Assembly: GCA_003008705.1 (NCBI GenBank)
Contig: PDUO01000016.1
Span: 683,975-747,974 of the forward strand
Length of the DNA: 64,000 bases
Direction: 5' to 3'
From: Pezicula radicicola
Lineage: Eukaryota > Ascomycota > Leotiomycetes > Helotiales > Dermateaceae
Part shown: positions 45,908 through 57,329 of the stretch, one piece after another
Position numbering within the stretch: the first letter of the stretch is position 1
Layout of the letters: the number at the start of each line of letters is the position of its first letter
Translations under genes and position numbers: made by a program
Notes under the pieces: model-generated
Told to the model about the DNA's origin: nothing
Database searches by the model: none
What the model saw: only the letters and a program-made list of their open reading frames with translations

Positions 45908-48291
45908 ATGCCAAAAGCGACTGACCCTGAAGAGCCGAAACAGAATGACGAGCCTGAAGTGCCTCGCTTTGCCAAGCGACAACGATTGACCATGGCTTGT
46001 ACCCAGTGCAGGAAAAGAAAGGTTCGGTGCGATGAGGGTCAGCCAAAATGTTGTCATTGCACTGCTCGTAATGAAAAGTGTGTTACAACTGATCCAAGGA
46101 CGCCTGCCGGAACTGGTGCTCGGAGGCGAACATCTCGACTCCCCTCTCCTGGACTCGTGCGTACTAATGGTTCGAATCTCAGTCACTGTAATCAAGATGT
46201 GGCGTCAAGTGATGGCTCACCTAGCCATAGGGATATCACGAGCATGGAACCTCCAAGTCGAGCACCATTTGTTCCTGTGCCAATTCCGCAGCTTCCCACC
46301 CCAGTTACTACTAGGGAGGACTCTGTGTCTGTAGTTTCGCCATATAATCATGGGATAATGATAAACACAGATGAGAGCACTTATAGACGGAAGATGGTTG
46401 GAGGTAACTCCCTGCAAGCGCTCGCACGTTATCTGGACCTTTACTTCGAGCACAAGGGATGGGATGTCATTGGAAAACGCTTTGCTTGCGGCATGCAATT
46501 TGTCGAGGAAGGGCCACGAATTACTCTTGATATGACCTCCAATCTTCCACCCTTTCCACAGCCGATGGACCGACAACGGTATATGGACGCGTTTTCCGCA
46601 AGATTGTATCCTATTTTTCCAATTTTGGATATGTCTTTCATTCAGAAGACTGCTGAGGCCATCTCACTAGCAGATAATTATCGAGAGACCCCTTTAGACC
46701 TGAGTTTGCTGGTCATCTGCTTCGCAATCTTTTCTCTGGGAGCAGACGAGTATGCAGGAGCTATATCAGAAGCAGGCACGCATTTCTTGGAAGCAGCTTA
46801 TAGCTTGTATGGCTTTGTTCTTGCATTTCCCTATCTACATTCCGTACAAGCTCTTCTTCTCCTTACTATAGCCTTGAGAGGTCGCAATAAGGACGGTGCA
46901 GCTTGGCACACACTTGGAACAGCAATAAGGATTGCTTACTCAATTGGTATTCATCGGTCTCTTGATCGAGATAATGTTGTTCAAGCAGGGCGTCGCGTTT
47001 ATCAAACCAATGAGGATCTCGACGCTCGCGTATGGTGGTCTTGCTATTGCCTTGACAAAATGATGTCTATGGAATGTGGACGGCCTTCTGCTATCCGCGA
47101 TATAGATTGCAATCAAATTCTCCCTGTACGCAGTCCAGATATCGACAGGGACATTTTCGTTCACTGGATTGGTCTGGCTCAAATCCAAAGCCGCCTTGCA
47201 GAACTGCTCTACTATCGAAAACCCAGTGGTCAGAATGCAGCACAACTTTTAAAGGATATTGGAAAATTAGACCACGATCTATGCAGGTGGGCTTCTGATA
47301 TTGAGCCAGAAGCGATTTGGTAGACAATTTGCATTGTAGTCACTTACCTACACTTAGCTAATTGGTCTAGGCCCACGCTCGATCTTCTCTGTCCCGTTGA
47401 TGAGTTGCACGCCGCGACTTTTCTGTCAATGCAGTACTATCAGACGTGAGTCCATTTACGGTTCAAAAATAATCCACTCGCTAATCATAATTTACAGTAT
47501 GATAACCATTCACCAAGCCGCATTAATGCTTGACGAAAGTACTTACACTGCCAAGGTCAAGATGTACTGCTCACAAGGACCTATTCAAGCCAGGCTCCTG
47601 GCCAGCGAGAGTATACTAGTAAACTCAGCCAGAAAGATTGCCAATCTGCAAATTGATGCCGCCGATCGACAGATACGGTCTCGGGTTTTCACAGCAACTC
47701 CTATAATGCTTTCAATGGTTGTTCTCAGCTTCAATATTATGAGGCACACACGAGAGAGAAGAAGCAAAACAGATCTGGAGGTATGAAGATTATATTTCCA
47801 TGCATGCTCATCTACTGACACTAACCCCTTAGCTGCTCACGCTTCTATCTCACTACATCGCCGACGAGTATGCTGTATGCGGCCAAGATCCGGGGTTTTA
47901 TCAATGTATATCTTCCAATACATTATAGTATTCTTCATTGAGATACTAATACTTTGATCTAGTCTGTAATATTTTGCGAGAACAGACACGAAAACATGTC
48001 TACGGAGAAACAGCCAGTGATTCGCCTCGGAGCATTCACAGACCGCCTCTCTATAAAGAAACTGGCTATCGCGATGAGCATTCTGGCCAGCGAACTCCTC
48101 AACGATTTACATACCAAACACTTAGTGCAGGGCAGCAAACCTGTAACCAAGATAATGGAGAACCTCTCAGAAGAGATGACATGTTTAGCGACCTCTTTGG
48201 CAATGTAGTTTTAGAAGACCCCTGGAGTCTTCTGTTAGCAGACGACAATGCGGCTATAGAGAGCCTATTCATGATGTCTGGTAGTCAGTAG
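45908..48291 (+). CDS. Zn2Cys6 transcription factor with fungal-specific regulatory domain
   Basis: This is a fungal binuclear zinc-cluster regulator. Five exons, 45908-47319, 47371-47445, 47498-47780, 47833-47905 and 47963-48291, encode 723 residues. The DNA-binding cluster is CTQCRKRKVRCDEGQPKC followed by HCTARNEKC (residues about 31-58), preceded by a basic segment. The middle region (about 210-400) matches the Fungal_trans domain: FPILDMSFI, HSVQALLLLTIALRGRN, AWHTLGTAIRIAYSIGIHRS and RVWWSCYCLDKMMSMECGRPSAI. The C-terminus is acidic with the hydrophobic cluster DPWSLLLADDNAAIESLF, a plausible activation domain. It lies between the RTA1 and hydrolase genes and is the natural candidate for cluster control. 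Confidence 0.92.
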
Positions 48292-48618
48292 GCGATTCTA
48301 GTATATTAGAAAATCATGTATTGATTACCAACTTACCAATCGTCGTAGAGCGGCTTTAGACCATTTCAAAAATAGTCGTTTAGTCATGTTTGAAGCCTGA
48401 TATTAACCAATCACGACTATGATCAACAAACTGCTTTCAGTGATGGCATTTCGACGGAGGCAAATGGCTGCAAGTCTTGATCTCCATTTCCCCGCTTGAT
48501 CACGGAATTTGGTGTCCGGAATGTGGGTGACTTTCTGCATGAGCCAGCACTCTGCACTTGCTCCCTGCGTTGCATTGCATTGAATCTGGGGAAACCTTGA
48601 TCTTGATCTCCCCAGCTT

Positions 48619-48628
48619 CGGTGTTCCG
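48619..48628. promoter_or_regulatory. CGG-N4-CCG palindrome, candidate zinc-cluster factor site
   Basis: Inverted CGG triplets with a four-base spacer lie about 250 bp upstream of the hydrolase TATA-like box. The same triplet spacing occurs upstream of the MFS exporter (51816-51825). Ten-base patterns like this occur by chance roughly once per 4 kb, so support is weak. Confidence 0.3.
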
Positions 48629-48875
48629 GTGATCAAAAACGAACTAGTGTAAGTATTCGGGTATCCGAACAAGCGAAACTATTTTCCTTTTGATCAGTCG
48701 GCATAGCACCAAAGGCCAGCTACAACATTCTCTAGTTCAGTACATAGAATGTGTTGAAGTCTTTCCGTGCTGGAGGCATCCGCTGCGGGGCCGACGAGAA
48801 TTTGTGAGCCGTAGGTGAGATGCAATTTCAAAGTCTCAATAACCTGCTATATCAAACAGCACCAGTTCTAGCACC

Positions 48876-48882
48876 TATATAA
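48876..48882 (+). promoter_or_regulatory. TATA-like box of the hydrolase gene
   Basis: TATATAA lies 85 bp upstream of the start codon, a usual distance for an inducible fungal gene. Confidence 0.5.
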
Positions 48883-48966
48883 TGCACCGCAAATCATCTT
48901 CAATCCATTTGGCACACTATTTACCTTCTTAATAATCACAAAAAATCCTCTCCTACCACGACCAGA

Positions 48967-50782
48967 ATGCCAGCTCCAGTTCAGGTTGCGTACAAACCCA
49001 TTGGAAAGCCAGAGATTGGGGTCAATAATTATCAAGGCTTTTTTCCCGGCAAGAAAGAGATTCTTCCAAAAGGTTGGAATGGCTACGATGCACTTCCGCT
49101 GGAAAGTGATATAGAGATTCACCATGATGTCGAAATCAAAGTCCGCGATGGATGCCGCCTATACATCGATGTCTACAAGCCTGCCAATAACACAGAAAAG
49201 CTGCCAGCAATATTAGGGTGGTCTCCCTATGGCAAGAAATACAGCGGACTTTCTATGCTTCCGATCACCACTTGGCATTGTTGTGTACAACGTTCAGACC
49301 TCAGCGGGCTCGAGAAATTCGAGGGCCTGGATCCCCAACTCTGGTGTCCTCGGGGATATGCGATTGTGAGTGTAGACTCCCGAGGTTCCGGCAACTCAGA
49401 CGGCCAGGTCCCTATCATGGGAGCCCAAGATGCAGAGGATGGGTACGACGTCGTTGAGGCTGTTGCCAAACTTCCCTGGTGCAATGGATCCGTTGGTATG
49501 GCTGGGAACTCTTGTCTCGCTATTTCGCAATGGTTTACAGCTGCCCTCAATCCTCCATCCTTGAAAGCTATAGCTCCTTGGGAAGGGTGTGGAGATTTGT
49601 TTCGTGAGCAGTTCGTTAGAGGTGGAGTTTTCAGTATGGTGAGTTTGGTCAGGGATAATTTGGTGTGTCATGCTCACTAGAAAACAGTCCAACTTTGATC
49701 TCATCACTCGATTGATAATTAAAGGCAATTCCGGAGTCGAGGATTTTGCCGAGATGTACCGTCGAAGCCCGCTAGCTAATGCATATTGGAACGACAAAAG
49801 ACCTAACATGAAGAGCATCAAGTGTCCAGCATATATCTCCGGTTCCGACTTCTCTTCCATTCATACAATGGGTTCCATCCGAGGTTTTATGGAGATAGAC
49901 AATCCCAATAAATGGATAAGATGGAGTGGGTGGCAGGAATGGTATGATCTCTGGTGTTGCCCGGAGACAAACCAAGAACTGGGCCGCTTCTTCGATCGTT
50001 ACCTGAAAGGCGAAGAGAACGGATGGGAACAGACGCCACACGTAAGATGGACGGCTTTAAAATTCGGCGATCGAGAGCCCATATCAAACATTTCCCTTGA
50101 AGATTTTCCAGCTCCAAATACAAACTACAAAACATCTTATCTTAACAGCAACAACCAGTTAAGCGAATTGCCAGCAACCGTATCGTCTGTTGCCTCATAC
50201 AATTCAGAGGACGGAAATGACTTTGCGGGATTCACCTACACTTTCCCAAAAGCTTCACGTTTGATAGGTATTCCCAAAGCATACCTACATATGAGTTGCG
50301 ATGCTCTCGACGACATGTCTGTCTTCATAATATTGAGGAAGCTAGATAAAGCTGGAAATGTACTCACTCACCTCTGCTTCCCGTTCGACGCAACCCCAGT
50401 CAAGTCGATTACAGAAATTCCGGAGAAGGACCAATCTAGTCTCAATCTTCACATGGGTTCTGTAGGGATTCTAAGGGCATCGCATCGCGCCATAGACCAT
50501 AGCAAGTCAATTCATCCACAATTTCCCTTCCATCCCCATGAAAAGGAGGAGAAAATTGAGCCGGGTACTGTAGTAGAGTTGGAAATTGGGATTTGGGCAA
50601 TGGGAGTGGATTTTGATGAAGGCGAATCTTTGCGTATGCAGATTGGTGGTCAATTCCCCAGTCTTGCTGAGTATAAGGCTTTTTCTGATGAGAGGCCCGA
50701 CTCTGAAAAGAATAAGGGGATCCACAAGGTACACTTTGGAGGAGAATATCCGAGCAGAGTCATTCTGCCTTTTTTGTCCTAA
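48967..50782 (+). CDS. CocE/NonD-family (X-Pro dipeptidyl-peptidase-like) serine hydrolase
   Basis: Enzymes of this family are alpha/beta hydrolases cleaving acyl, ester or N-terminal dipeptide bonds. Two exons, 48967-49638 and 49688-50782, give 588 residues. The catalytic domain shows RDGCRLYIDVYKP, the oxyanion region LGWSPYGKKY, DSRGSGNSDG, the nucleophile elbow GMAGNSCLA (Ser about residue 182) and APWEGCGDLFRE. After a helical cap, CPAYISGSDFSSIHTMGSIRGF carries the region of the acid and His residues. The C-terminal jelly-roll domain (about 410-588) is typical of the X-Pro/CocE group. There is no signal peptide, so it is probably intracellular. In the cluster it could remove an acyl or peptidyl group from the product or hydrolyse the growth substrate. 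Confidence 0.9.
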
Positions 50783-51301
50783 ACTAGCTTCACGTCTATA
50801 GATAGGAAACTCCGGAGCTTCTTGTTTCGAAGGTTTCTGTTGTCTGTCATCTTAGTTCGTGCTACGTGAAGTTACAGGAGCATAATCAAGAGAGAAGTTT
50901 CCCTCAAAGACTTAGCCTTATTTAGCATTATACAAGGGACGTCTTGGAGTATCAGGTTGCAGCTTTAACTTCAACTGAGCGAGCTGGCTGAAATCCAACC
51001 GCAACCGAAAAAAGAGCCATCCTCTCAATTTCAAACCCCAAAAAGGAGTAAAAAATTGGCAAAAAAACTCGATCTTCAGCGACTTTCTTGCACCTCATGA
51101 GAACAAGCCCAGTATTTTAAATCATCTATCTAGGGGCTAACAAGTTTTTTTTTGTATTCATTAGTTGTTTCCTCCTCTTCAAACAGATTTTGTCCTGAGC
51201 CACTTACCCACTGTGGCACGCCTGTTCTGTTTGTTGGGAAAGTTTGGTTAGCGGGATATTTAAGAGAAGTAGCGATGGTAGGCGGTTTTAATATTAGGGT
51301 G

Positions 51302-51321
51302 GTTTGTTTGTTTGTTTGTTT
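51302..51321. repeat. (gttt)5 microsatellite
   Basis: Five perfect gttt units in the region upstream of the MFS exporter. Confidence 0.95.
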
Positions 51322-51814
51322 GTTAAGCCAGGCGAGGGGTATTAATCATGGTGAATTTGAAGTAAATTTCTGACCGAAATTGGGTACAAGATATCTCATA
51401 CAAGTACCTCTATAAATCTGTTTCTAAGGCTTAACTTTCCAGAGGTTCTGGACATAAGTAAATTAAAAGATAGCTTGGTTTAGTGAGATACTTCAAGCTC
51501 AATACTACCCAAAACCGTCGAATTGTATACACTTTTTTTTTCGTCACAGGACGTACACTCAAAGCCATGGTAAAATAATAGCAAGGAAGTATAGAACTTA
51601 TCAGAATGGGGAATTCTTCTGGTTTTCCTTACCATCTTGTTGTGGTGCTTAAATCCAAGCGTGAGTTAAATAAAGTGGGATTCATTGAACAAATCCAACA
51701 TGTATACGAAATGAACTTATCCTGGGCCATGGATACTTTGTCATAGTTCGAATTCATGATCCGAGGCAAAGTAGTGGGCTCGGAATATTAGCGACGGGCA
51801 CTTCGGTTCGGGGT

Positions 51815-51826
51815 TCGGTCGACCGA
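51815..51826. promoter_or_regulatory. 12-bp palindrome TCGGTCGACCGA, candidate zinc-cluster factor site
   Basis: A perfect palindrome containing CGG-TCGA-CCG sits just downstream of three ttcgg direct repeats. It is a plausible binding site for a dimeric Zn2Cys6 factor such as the one encoded at 45908-48291. Binding is inferred. Confidence 0.4.
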
Positions 51827-52196
51827 GGGCACCTAGCACAACAACAACATCCCCCACAATTCCGATTCATCTGCAACTTGCTTGTCAATGCCTTCCGTAT
51901 AGTTTCACATATTCCTAGGGTTTTTGACCTTGATCAGCAGGACCCCTGCCTTTGACCGAACACGTAGACCCTCCCCCACACCCCATAGTTTCCCCGCATC
52001 CCAGAGAAAGACTAGCTGTGCTATACAATATCTGCATTTAAGCATAAGTAGTTCTTATCGTGCCATTTTCTGTTTGTACAATGTAGTGCTCGATAAAAGA
52101 AGTAGGCTTCACTTCCTAAGGAAGAAGAGAGACTTCCAAAGTCATTTTCCGTACAGCAACAAGAGAACAGAACCTGCCTCGTAGAATACATGAAAC

Positions 52197-54089
52197 ATGG
52201 GTCTGGATTCCGATATCACCACGAGCCAAATTGAAGACGTTAAGAGTTTTCAGGATAGTGAAGAGGTCACAAAGCTTGATGGAACTGTTCAACTTACATC
52301 CAAGAGGGGGACACTCTTGATTCCTGTCCCGAGCAAAGACCCAAGATATCCGCTCAACATTCCACTCTGGCAGAAATGGACTATTGTACTCACTGTTTGT
52401 ATATGTAGGTCTTGAATTTAGTTTTGGGTGATATTTGCTAACAGGATGTAGTTTCTACCCTTGGACTTACAGCCACAAGTGGTCTTGGTGGCATAATTGT
52501 CTTTTTCATTCCTGGCTATGCCGCAGCTGGGAAAACATATGCTGACATTAGTGCTCTTCTTACTTGTAATCTACTCCAAACCTCTTTCTGATTTTCATAG
52601 TATGCTCACGACGATCAGATCCTTCCTTATTCATGGGTCTTGGGAATATTGTTTCAATGCCAATTGCTCTGGCTATAGGTCGTCGACCAGTGTTCCTCGC
52701 CTCGAATGTCTTACTCGTCGTATCATGTATCTTATGTGCCACTAATCAGTCTTACTCCTGGCATCTGGCTGCTCGATGCGTACTTGGCCTTGCTGCGGGC
52801 CAGAGCGAGGCATTATGCCCATTGATGGTTTCCGTAAGTTTGCCAGCCAACTCTACTCACCACTAGTTTGGATCAGATTCTTCTCATATCTAATCCCAAA
52901 TTTTACAATATCATACTAATAATTTTTCTAGGAAGTTCATTTTCTTCACGAAAGAGCTAAATTTCTCCAATTCTTCTCCTCAATTCAAACCGTTCTTAGT
53001 GGCACTCTCATAATCCTGTCATCGTACATTGCGTCGACGATCGGCTGGCGAGCCTGGTATTATCTCTTTGCAGGTCTTTCCAGTGGCGTCGCGATATTAT
53101 CGTTCTTGTTTGTGCCAGAGACCAAGTATGATCGACCATTAATTGCATATGAGGGAGCTACGGCAATTCGAAAATTCGAGCAGGCCATCGATCCGAAGAT
53201 GGAAACACATATATCTGCCATGACTATTCATGATGAGAGAGTTCTTGACACCGTCAACCATCTGCCACGCACCCGACGCTCAGATCTAGAGATTTTTGTC
53301 GCAAAATCGGACTGGCCAGAAGCAGGCCGTTGCCTGAAGCACATGGTTCAAGTCTTCTTCTTTCCCAACGTCATGTGGGTAACTGTCATGAACGGAGTGG
53401 TCCTTGGTATCAATATAGCACTCGGTCTAACCTATGGAAACATCTTAACGACATATTATCATTGGGAAGATAAATATGTCAGTGTTGCTCAAGCTGGTCA
53501 ACTTATAGTTGCATTCCTTGCGCTTCCCATGCTTGGTTATGGCTCCGACTGGATTATCAAGATCATGGCACGTCGTAACAAAGGGATTCATGAGCCAGAA
53601 CATCGACTTCTAACCCTCGTGGTCCCACTGTTACTTGGAGTTCTATTTGTTGTCATATACGGACAAGCAGCTCAGTATCCTCAGCGATACCAATGGATGG
53701 CAATTGTGTTCACGCTCAACGCCTGTAAGTTTCTTTTAAAATAATCGAATTCTATAAAAGTGCTAAAGGGTCGAATATCAGATTACCTATCCTTCATTGG
53801 AGCAAATACAGCTGGTATCACGTACCTGTTGGATTCTTATCCAACGCGGTCTGGTCCTGTTCTAGTGGTCATATGTGCTATGAGAGGAGTCATCTCATTT
53901 TGTCTCTTCTACGGAACTGTCCAGCTGTATGATGAAGTTGGTTATGCTAATGCTTTTGGAATGTTTGGTGGTTTGACAGCTGTTTTCTTCGTTCTTGGTG
54001 TTGTTGTTTACTTTACGGGGAAGAGGATTAGACGCTTTTGCACGAGGTGGACAAATGTTGAAGTTCCTGATAGGCCTACCATGGGGTGA
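52197..54089 (+). CDS. MFS transporter, probable drug/metabolite exporter
   Basis: I assemble five exons, 52197-52404, 52452-52565, 52619-52833, 52932-53724 and 53782-54089, encoding 545 residues with twelve predicted helices. Evidence includes PLNIPLWQKWTIVL, STLGLTATSGLGGIIVFF, YADISALLTYPSLFMGLGN (across intron 2), the DHA1-like loop IGRRPVFLASN, ARCVLGLAAGQSEALCPLMV, FLHERAKFLQFF and GWRAWYYLFAG. Only these joins restore helix continuity; for intron 2 I prefer the acceptor at 52618 because it restores LTYPSLFMG. A possible sixth exon exists: GG followed by GTGAGT at 54085-54094 could splice to 54149 or so and add a few residues. Placement beside the regulator and hydrolase suggests export of, or resistance to, the cluster product. 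Confidence 0.88.
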
Positions 54090-55142
54090 GTATGTCTTTA
54101 CAAGGCGCTATTGACTGGTGCATGTAGGAGTGATATTCTTGTTTTGTTAGTTTGAGAGTAGGTATATAATACGTTTTCACTAGTTTCTTTCGACATATAA
54201 GGTACCTGTCAAGGGGTTGCGATGAGACCTCGCTTATCATCTCGCTTGTATTAAGGGGCTATATCACATGATGAGCTTACATTTGTAGAACACATTTCAA
54301 AGTTTCAGTCTCCAGTTTAGTAGTCCTACAGTCACGATCTTCAGAAGTACACGGTGTGATTTTCTACTACGATCTATTCGTAAGTGCCAGATTGCATGGC
54401 ATCGCCGGAAACTTATGTCATGAGGTACGAGTGCGGCGTAGAAAAACTAGGCACCTATCTATACTCTGTATTCCAAAGCAAGGATTGGCCACCTCGTGAC
54501 GTACAAAAGATCTGGTCCTTCAATCACTTGACAAACTTGTACTTAAAGATTCGATTTGAGACTTGGTGTACGTTACTTGGAATATGGGTGTCTTGGGTTT
54601 TTTCTTGGTGTTACTAGGAGACAATAGAAAATAGCCACTTGTCGAGATTTGGAATTCCGAAAAGAGATTGATCACTACTTTCATACGTATATTTCTTACG
54701 GCCACTTCCCAAGCCTCGAATGTGTCATTGGGCATTAGGCAGCGCGAAGTCTGCTAGCGACGGGCTGAAAGGCTGAGTTGGCGAGCTGAACAAGTATCTT
54801 GGCTTTCATTACTCCTCCGTATACTAAATGAATTAGGAAAGTCACATGAAACCTGCGTCTGTGTATTGGTGAAAAGACTATATAATCTCGCTGTCTAGTC
54901 AAACTAAGTAATAAACTTTATTTACTTGCACGTAGAGCTTTTCTAAATCCTCACTTAGTCTTTAACGTACGTACTTTAACGTAATCTCGAGTCCAACTGT
55001 GGTGCCTAAGAGTAATTTATGTTATGACTACATATGTACTCAAAATCTCTGGTCTCCAAACTGGGAGCTTGAGGCTTTAGCGCATGTGTTCCACTGTTGC
55101 CTAAGAAACCAAGCTTTGCGAATTAGGTCAAGAGCAGTAAAT
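54090..55142. other. Intergenic region
   Basis: This 1.05 kb is AT-rich, with no supported gene. The section at 54900-55000 is rich in TA dinucleotides and has the palindromic taacgtacgta/tacgtta-like string near 54964-54981. Confidence 0.45.
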
Positions 55143-57329
55143 ATGATACCCATTCTACGCTTCACCCTACTAGGAGTAATTATGACCTAGACTCACCTCT
55201 GCAAAGGTGCACCTATAGACAATTCTTCTGCCCTAGAATTTCAGGAATCAGCATTACTAACAACTCAATTCTACTACGGCGTCAATGAGACACAACCTTA
55301 ATCAAACGTTAATACCTATTCAGAATCAGGATGCCGCATGATTTCATTAAGCATCTACGGTCAGCCTCTATAGTAATCATATGCCGCCATTTGGATTCAG
55401 CGTCCAGGTCCCAGTTACTACGCTATTTCAGATGCAGATTCTGCTACATATCAATCCTTTTTCAACAACTACAGCTCTAGTAGTCATGTTTCCACTATAA
55501 TCACTGTAACAGGAACAGTCACTAGAGCCATCTTTGCTGGCGTAATGGAGCAAAATGGAGTTACGAATTGTATCAAAAGTGTGATCTCAACAGCACCGAA
55601 TACGCAATGGAAATATCGAATGCAGTAGCGTCTCGATATTACTTGAAATCGTTTCCCGAGTACGAAACAACTTCAAATCGTCGGTATTGCGGTATTTGGT
55701 ATGCTAATGACCAATTTAATAAATATACTGTTTCGTACGACCAGTCATATAGTGATTATCAGAGTACCTTTAATAGTGAGACGACAAACGCGTTCTGAAG
55801 ACCATTTAGTTTCTTCGGAATTTACTGATACGGATGTGGGATCGTGGTATACTAGATATGGGTTATCTGCTTCTGAGCTTATGGAAGTGAATGAGGAACA
55901 GGTCGAGAAAGGACGATATATGATCCATCTCCAAGGTGGAGGTACTGAGGCCGACGCCAATTACGCGGCGTTGTGGGCTGAACATGATATTCCTCCTCCA
56001 AGGAGCTAAAGAGTTACTAGAAGTTGCTTTTCTAGATTTGAGAATGATACTGTGGCTCAGGAGCAGATGCATGGGATTATGGAGGCTTTTATGAAGGAGA
56101 ATGGTGTTCGGCAAGCACAGGTTTCAATTGGGAAGAATGGTACCATGTAACAGCTTACGTCTTGCGTTTCCATGGTTGATTCAACTGATTGACAGAACTG
56201 CAGGCTTGCTGAAAGGGCATATTCATGGAGCGAGTCTACCCGACATACCACGACACCATCAGATGCCTTCCTACTTGCCGGCATAACAAAAATGTTTCTC
56301 GAAGCCTCTATCCAAGTTCTTTATGATTCCAATAGACTGACTCCAGAAACGAACGCATATCCTCTCCTCGGCTACACAAATCCCCTCGATCCTCGCGTAA
56401 ATAACATCACAATCCAACAACTCTTAGATCACTACGGTGACTACGACGATACCATTCCCCCATATTTCGACCCAGCATACAACATGAGAATAATAGCACT
56501 AGCTCAAAGAACTGATGGAGCAGCAGCCACAATCAAGAATATACTAGACTACATGTTTAATCAAACACTACAACACGACCCAGGAACAACATATGCATAC
56601 AGTAACTACGGTTACATTCTTCTAAGCTACATAGTCGAAAATGTTTCTGCCAAGGATTGCTATTCCTATCTCTCCGAAGTAATCCTTCAACCAGGTGATT
56701 ACGATGTCCGTAAATGGTTAACTTCACCAGCTGCACATATCAATGATCCGATCACTCAAGAATCAATTTATACAGGATTAAATGCTGAATTTCCACTTTC
56801 TGAAGAATTGGTCGCTGCTGTTTTTGGTGGTGATGGTATAGTTAAGGAATGTGATTTTGGTGCTGCTGCTTTGGCTGCTTCTGCTAGTACACTTGTGAAG
56901 TTTATTCATACATATGGTAAATAAACTAGTCTATAACCTCGAAATGAAGTTGCGATTTGTAATTTACTCGTGCGTTTTTTTTTAATTAGCTGTTTGGGGC
57001 AATGGTGGAAGAACTTCGGGATATGCAAGGGAGGGAAGTACGCCTGGTACTGAAACTTGGGCTAAGAGTGATGTTAATGGATTGGATTGGGCTGTGGTTG
57101 TCAATACTCGTAGTAAGATAGACTTGTTCAATTCCGGAAAGTCTACTTAAGGCTTTTCCATACTTATTAAACTCCTTTTGTAGATTTGCCATCTTCATCC
57201 GAAAGTACAGAAGATCCCTTCACTTTTCTGACCGGAATGACGATTCCCCAATTCTTTAGCTCTAATCCTACCGCGGAAGGTGATTCTCTTAGCTACAAAG
57301 GAAGGAAAATGCTTCAACTTGGTATTTGA
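55143..57329 (+). pseudogene. Decayed secreted polyglycine-hydrolase-like gene (BTRD1 repeats plus beta-lactamase-like domain)
   Basis: The remnant starts with an ATG and a signal-peptide-like stretch (MIPILRFTLLGVIMT), immediately followed by TAG at 55188. The same frame has TAA (55299), TAG (55371) and TAA (55374), yet around them encodes conserved-looking modules (MISLSIYGQP, YAAIWIQRPGPSYYAIS, VFAGVM-like). A one-base loss near 55570 shifts frame (QKCDLNSTEYA, RRYCGIWYAND). A further stop and a deletion lie at about 55790-55800, then a TAA at 56007. The C-terminal beta-lactamase-like half is intact across introns 56147-56203, 56917-56989 and 57113-57183, ending at TGA 57327. Its expected SxxK reads GITK, so the nucleophilic Ser is missing, while YSN is kept. 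Family assignment rests on recalled similarity to fungal polyglycine hydrolases. Dead as a full-length gene. Confidence 0.7.

Larger units (their letters stand above)
48292..48966. promoter_or_regulatory. Promoter region of the CocE-type hydrolase
   Basis: These 675 bp include a CGG-N4-CCG element at 48619-48628 and a related ggtgtccgg at about 48511. A TATA-like box (TATATAA) lies at 48876-48882, 85 bp before the ATG. No coding sequence is seen. Confidence 0.5.
50783..52196. promoter_or_regulatory. Intergenic region upstream of the MFS exporter
   Basis: This 1.4 kb holds a (gttt)5 microsatellite at 51302-51321, two T8 runs, and a 12-bp perfect palindrome TCGGTCGACCGA at 51815-51826, preceded by direct repeats of ttcgg (51802-51818). 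No gene is recognised. The palindrome contains CGG-N4-CCG and lies 370 bp before the exporter ATG. Confidence 0.5.

Noticed and set aside
45365..45989. Several long frames on both strands through the minisatellite, encoding periodic peptides
   Set aside because: An 8-bp unit without stops keeps most frames open. The peptides are pure repeats and the array precedes the real ATG of the Zn2Cys6 gene.
54085..54170. A possible extra intron and short last exon in the MFS exporter
   Set aside because: Both ends have plausible splice signals, but the simpler stop at 54087-54089 already gives a complete protein, so I mention it without annotating it.
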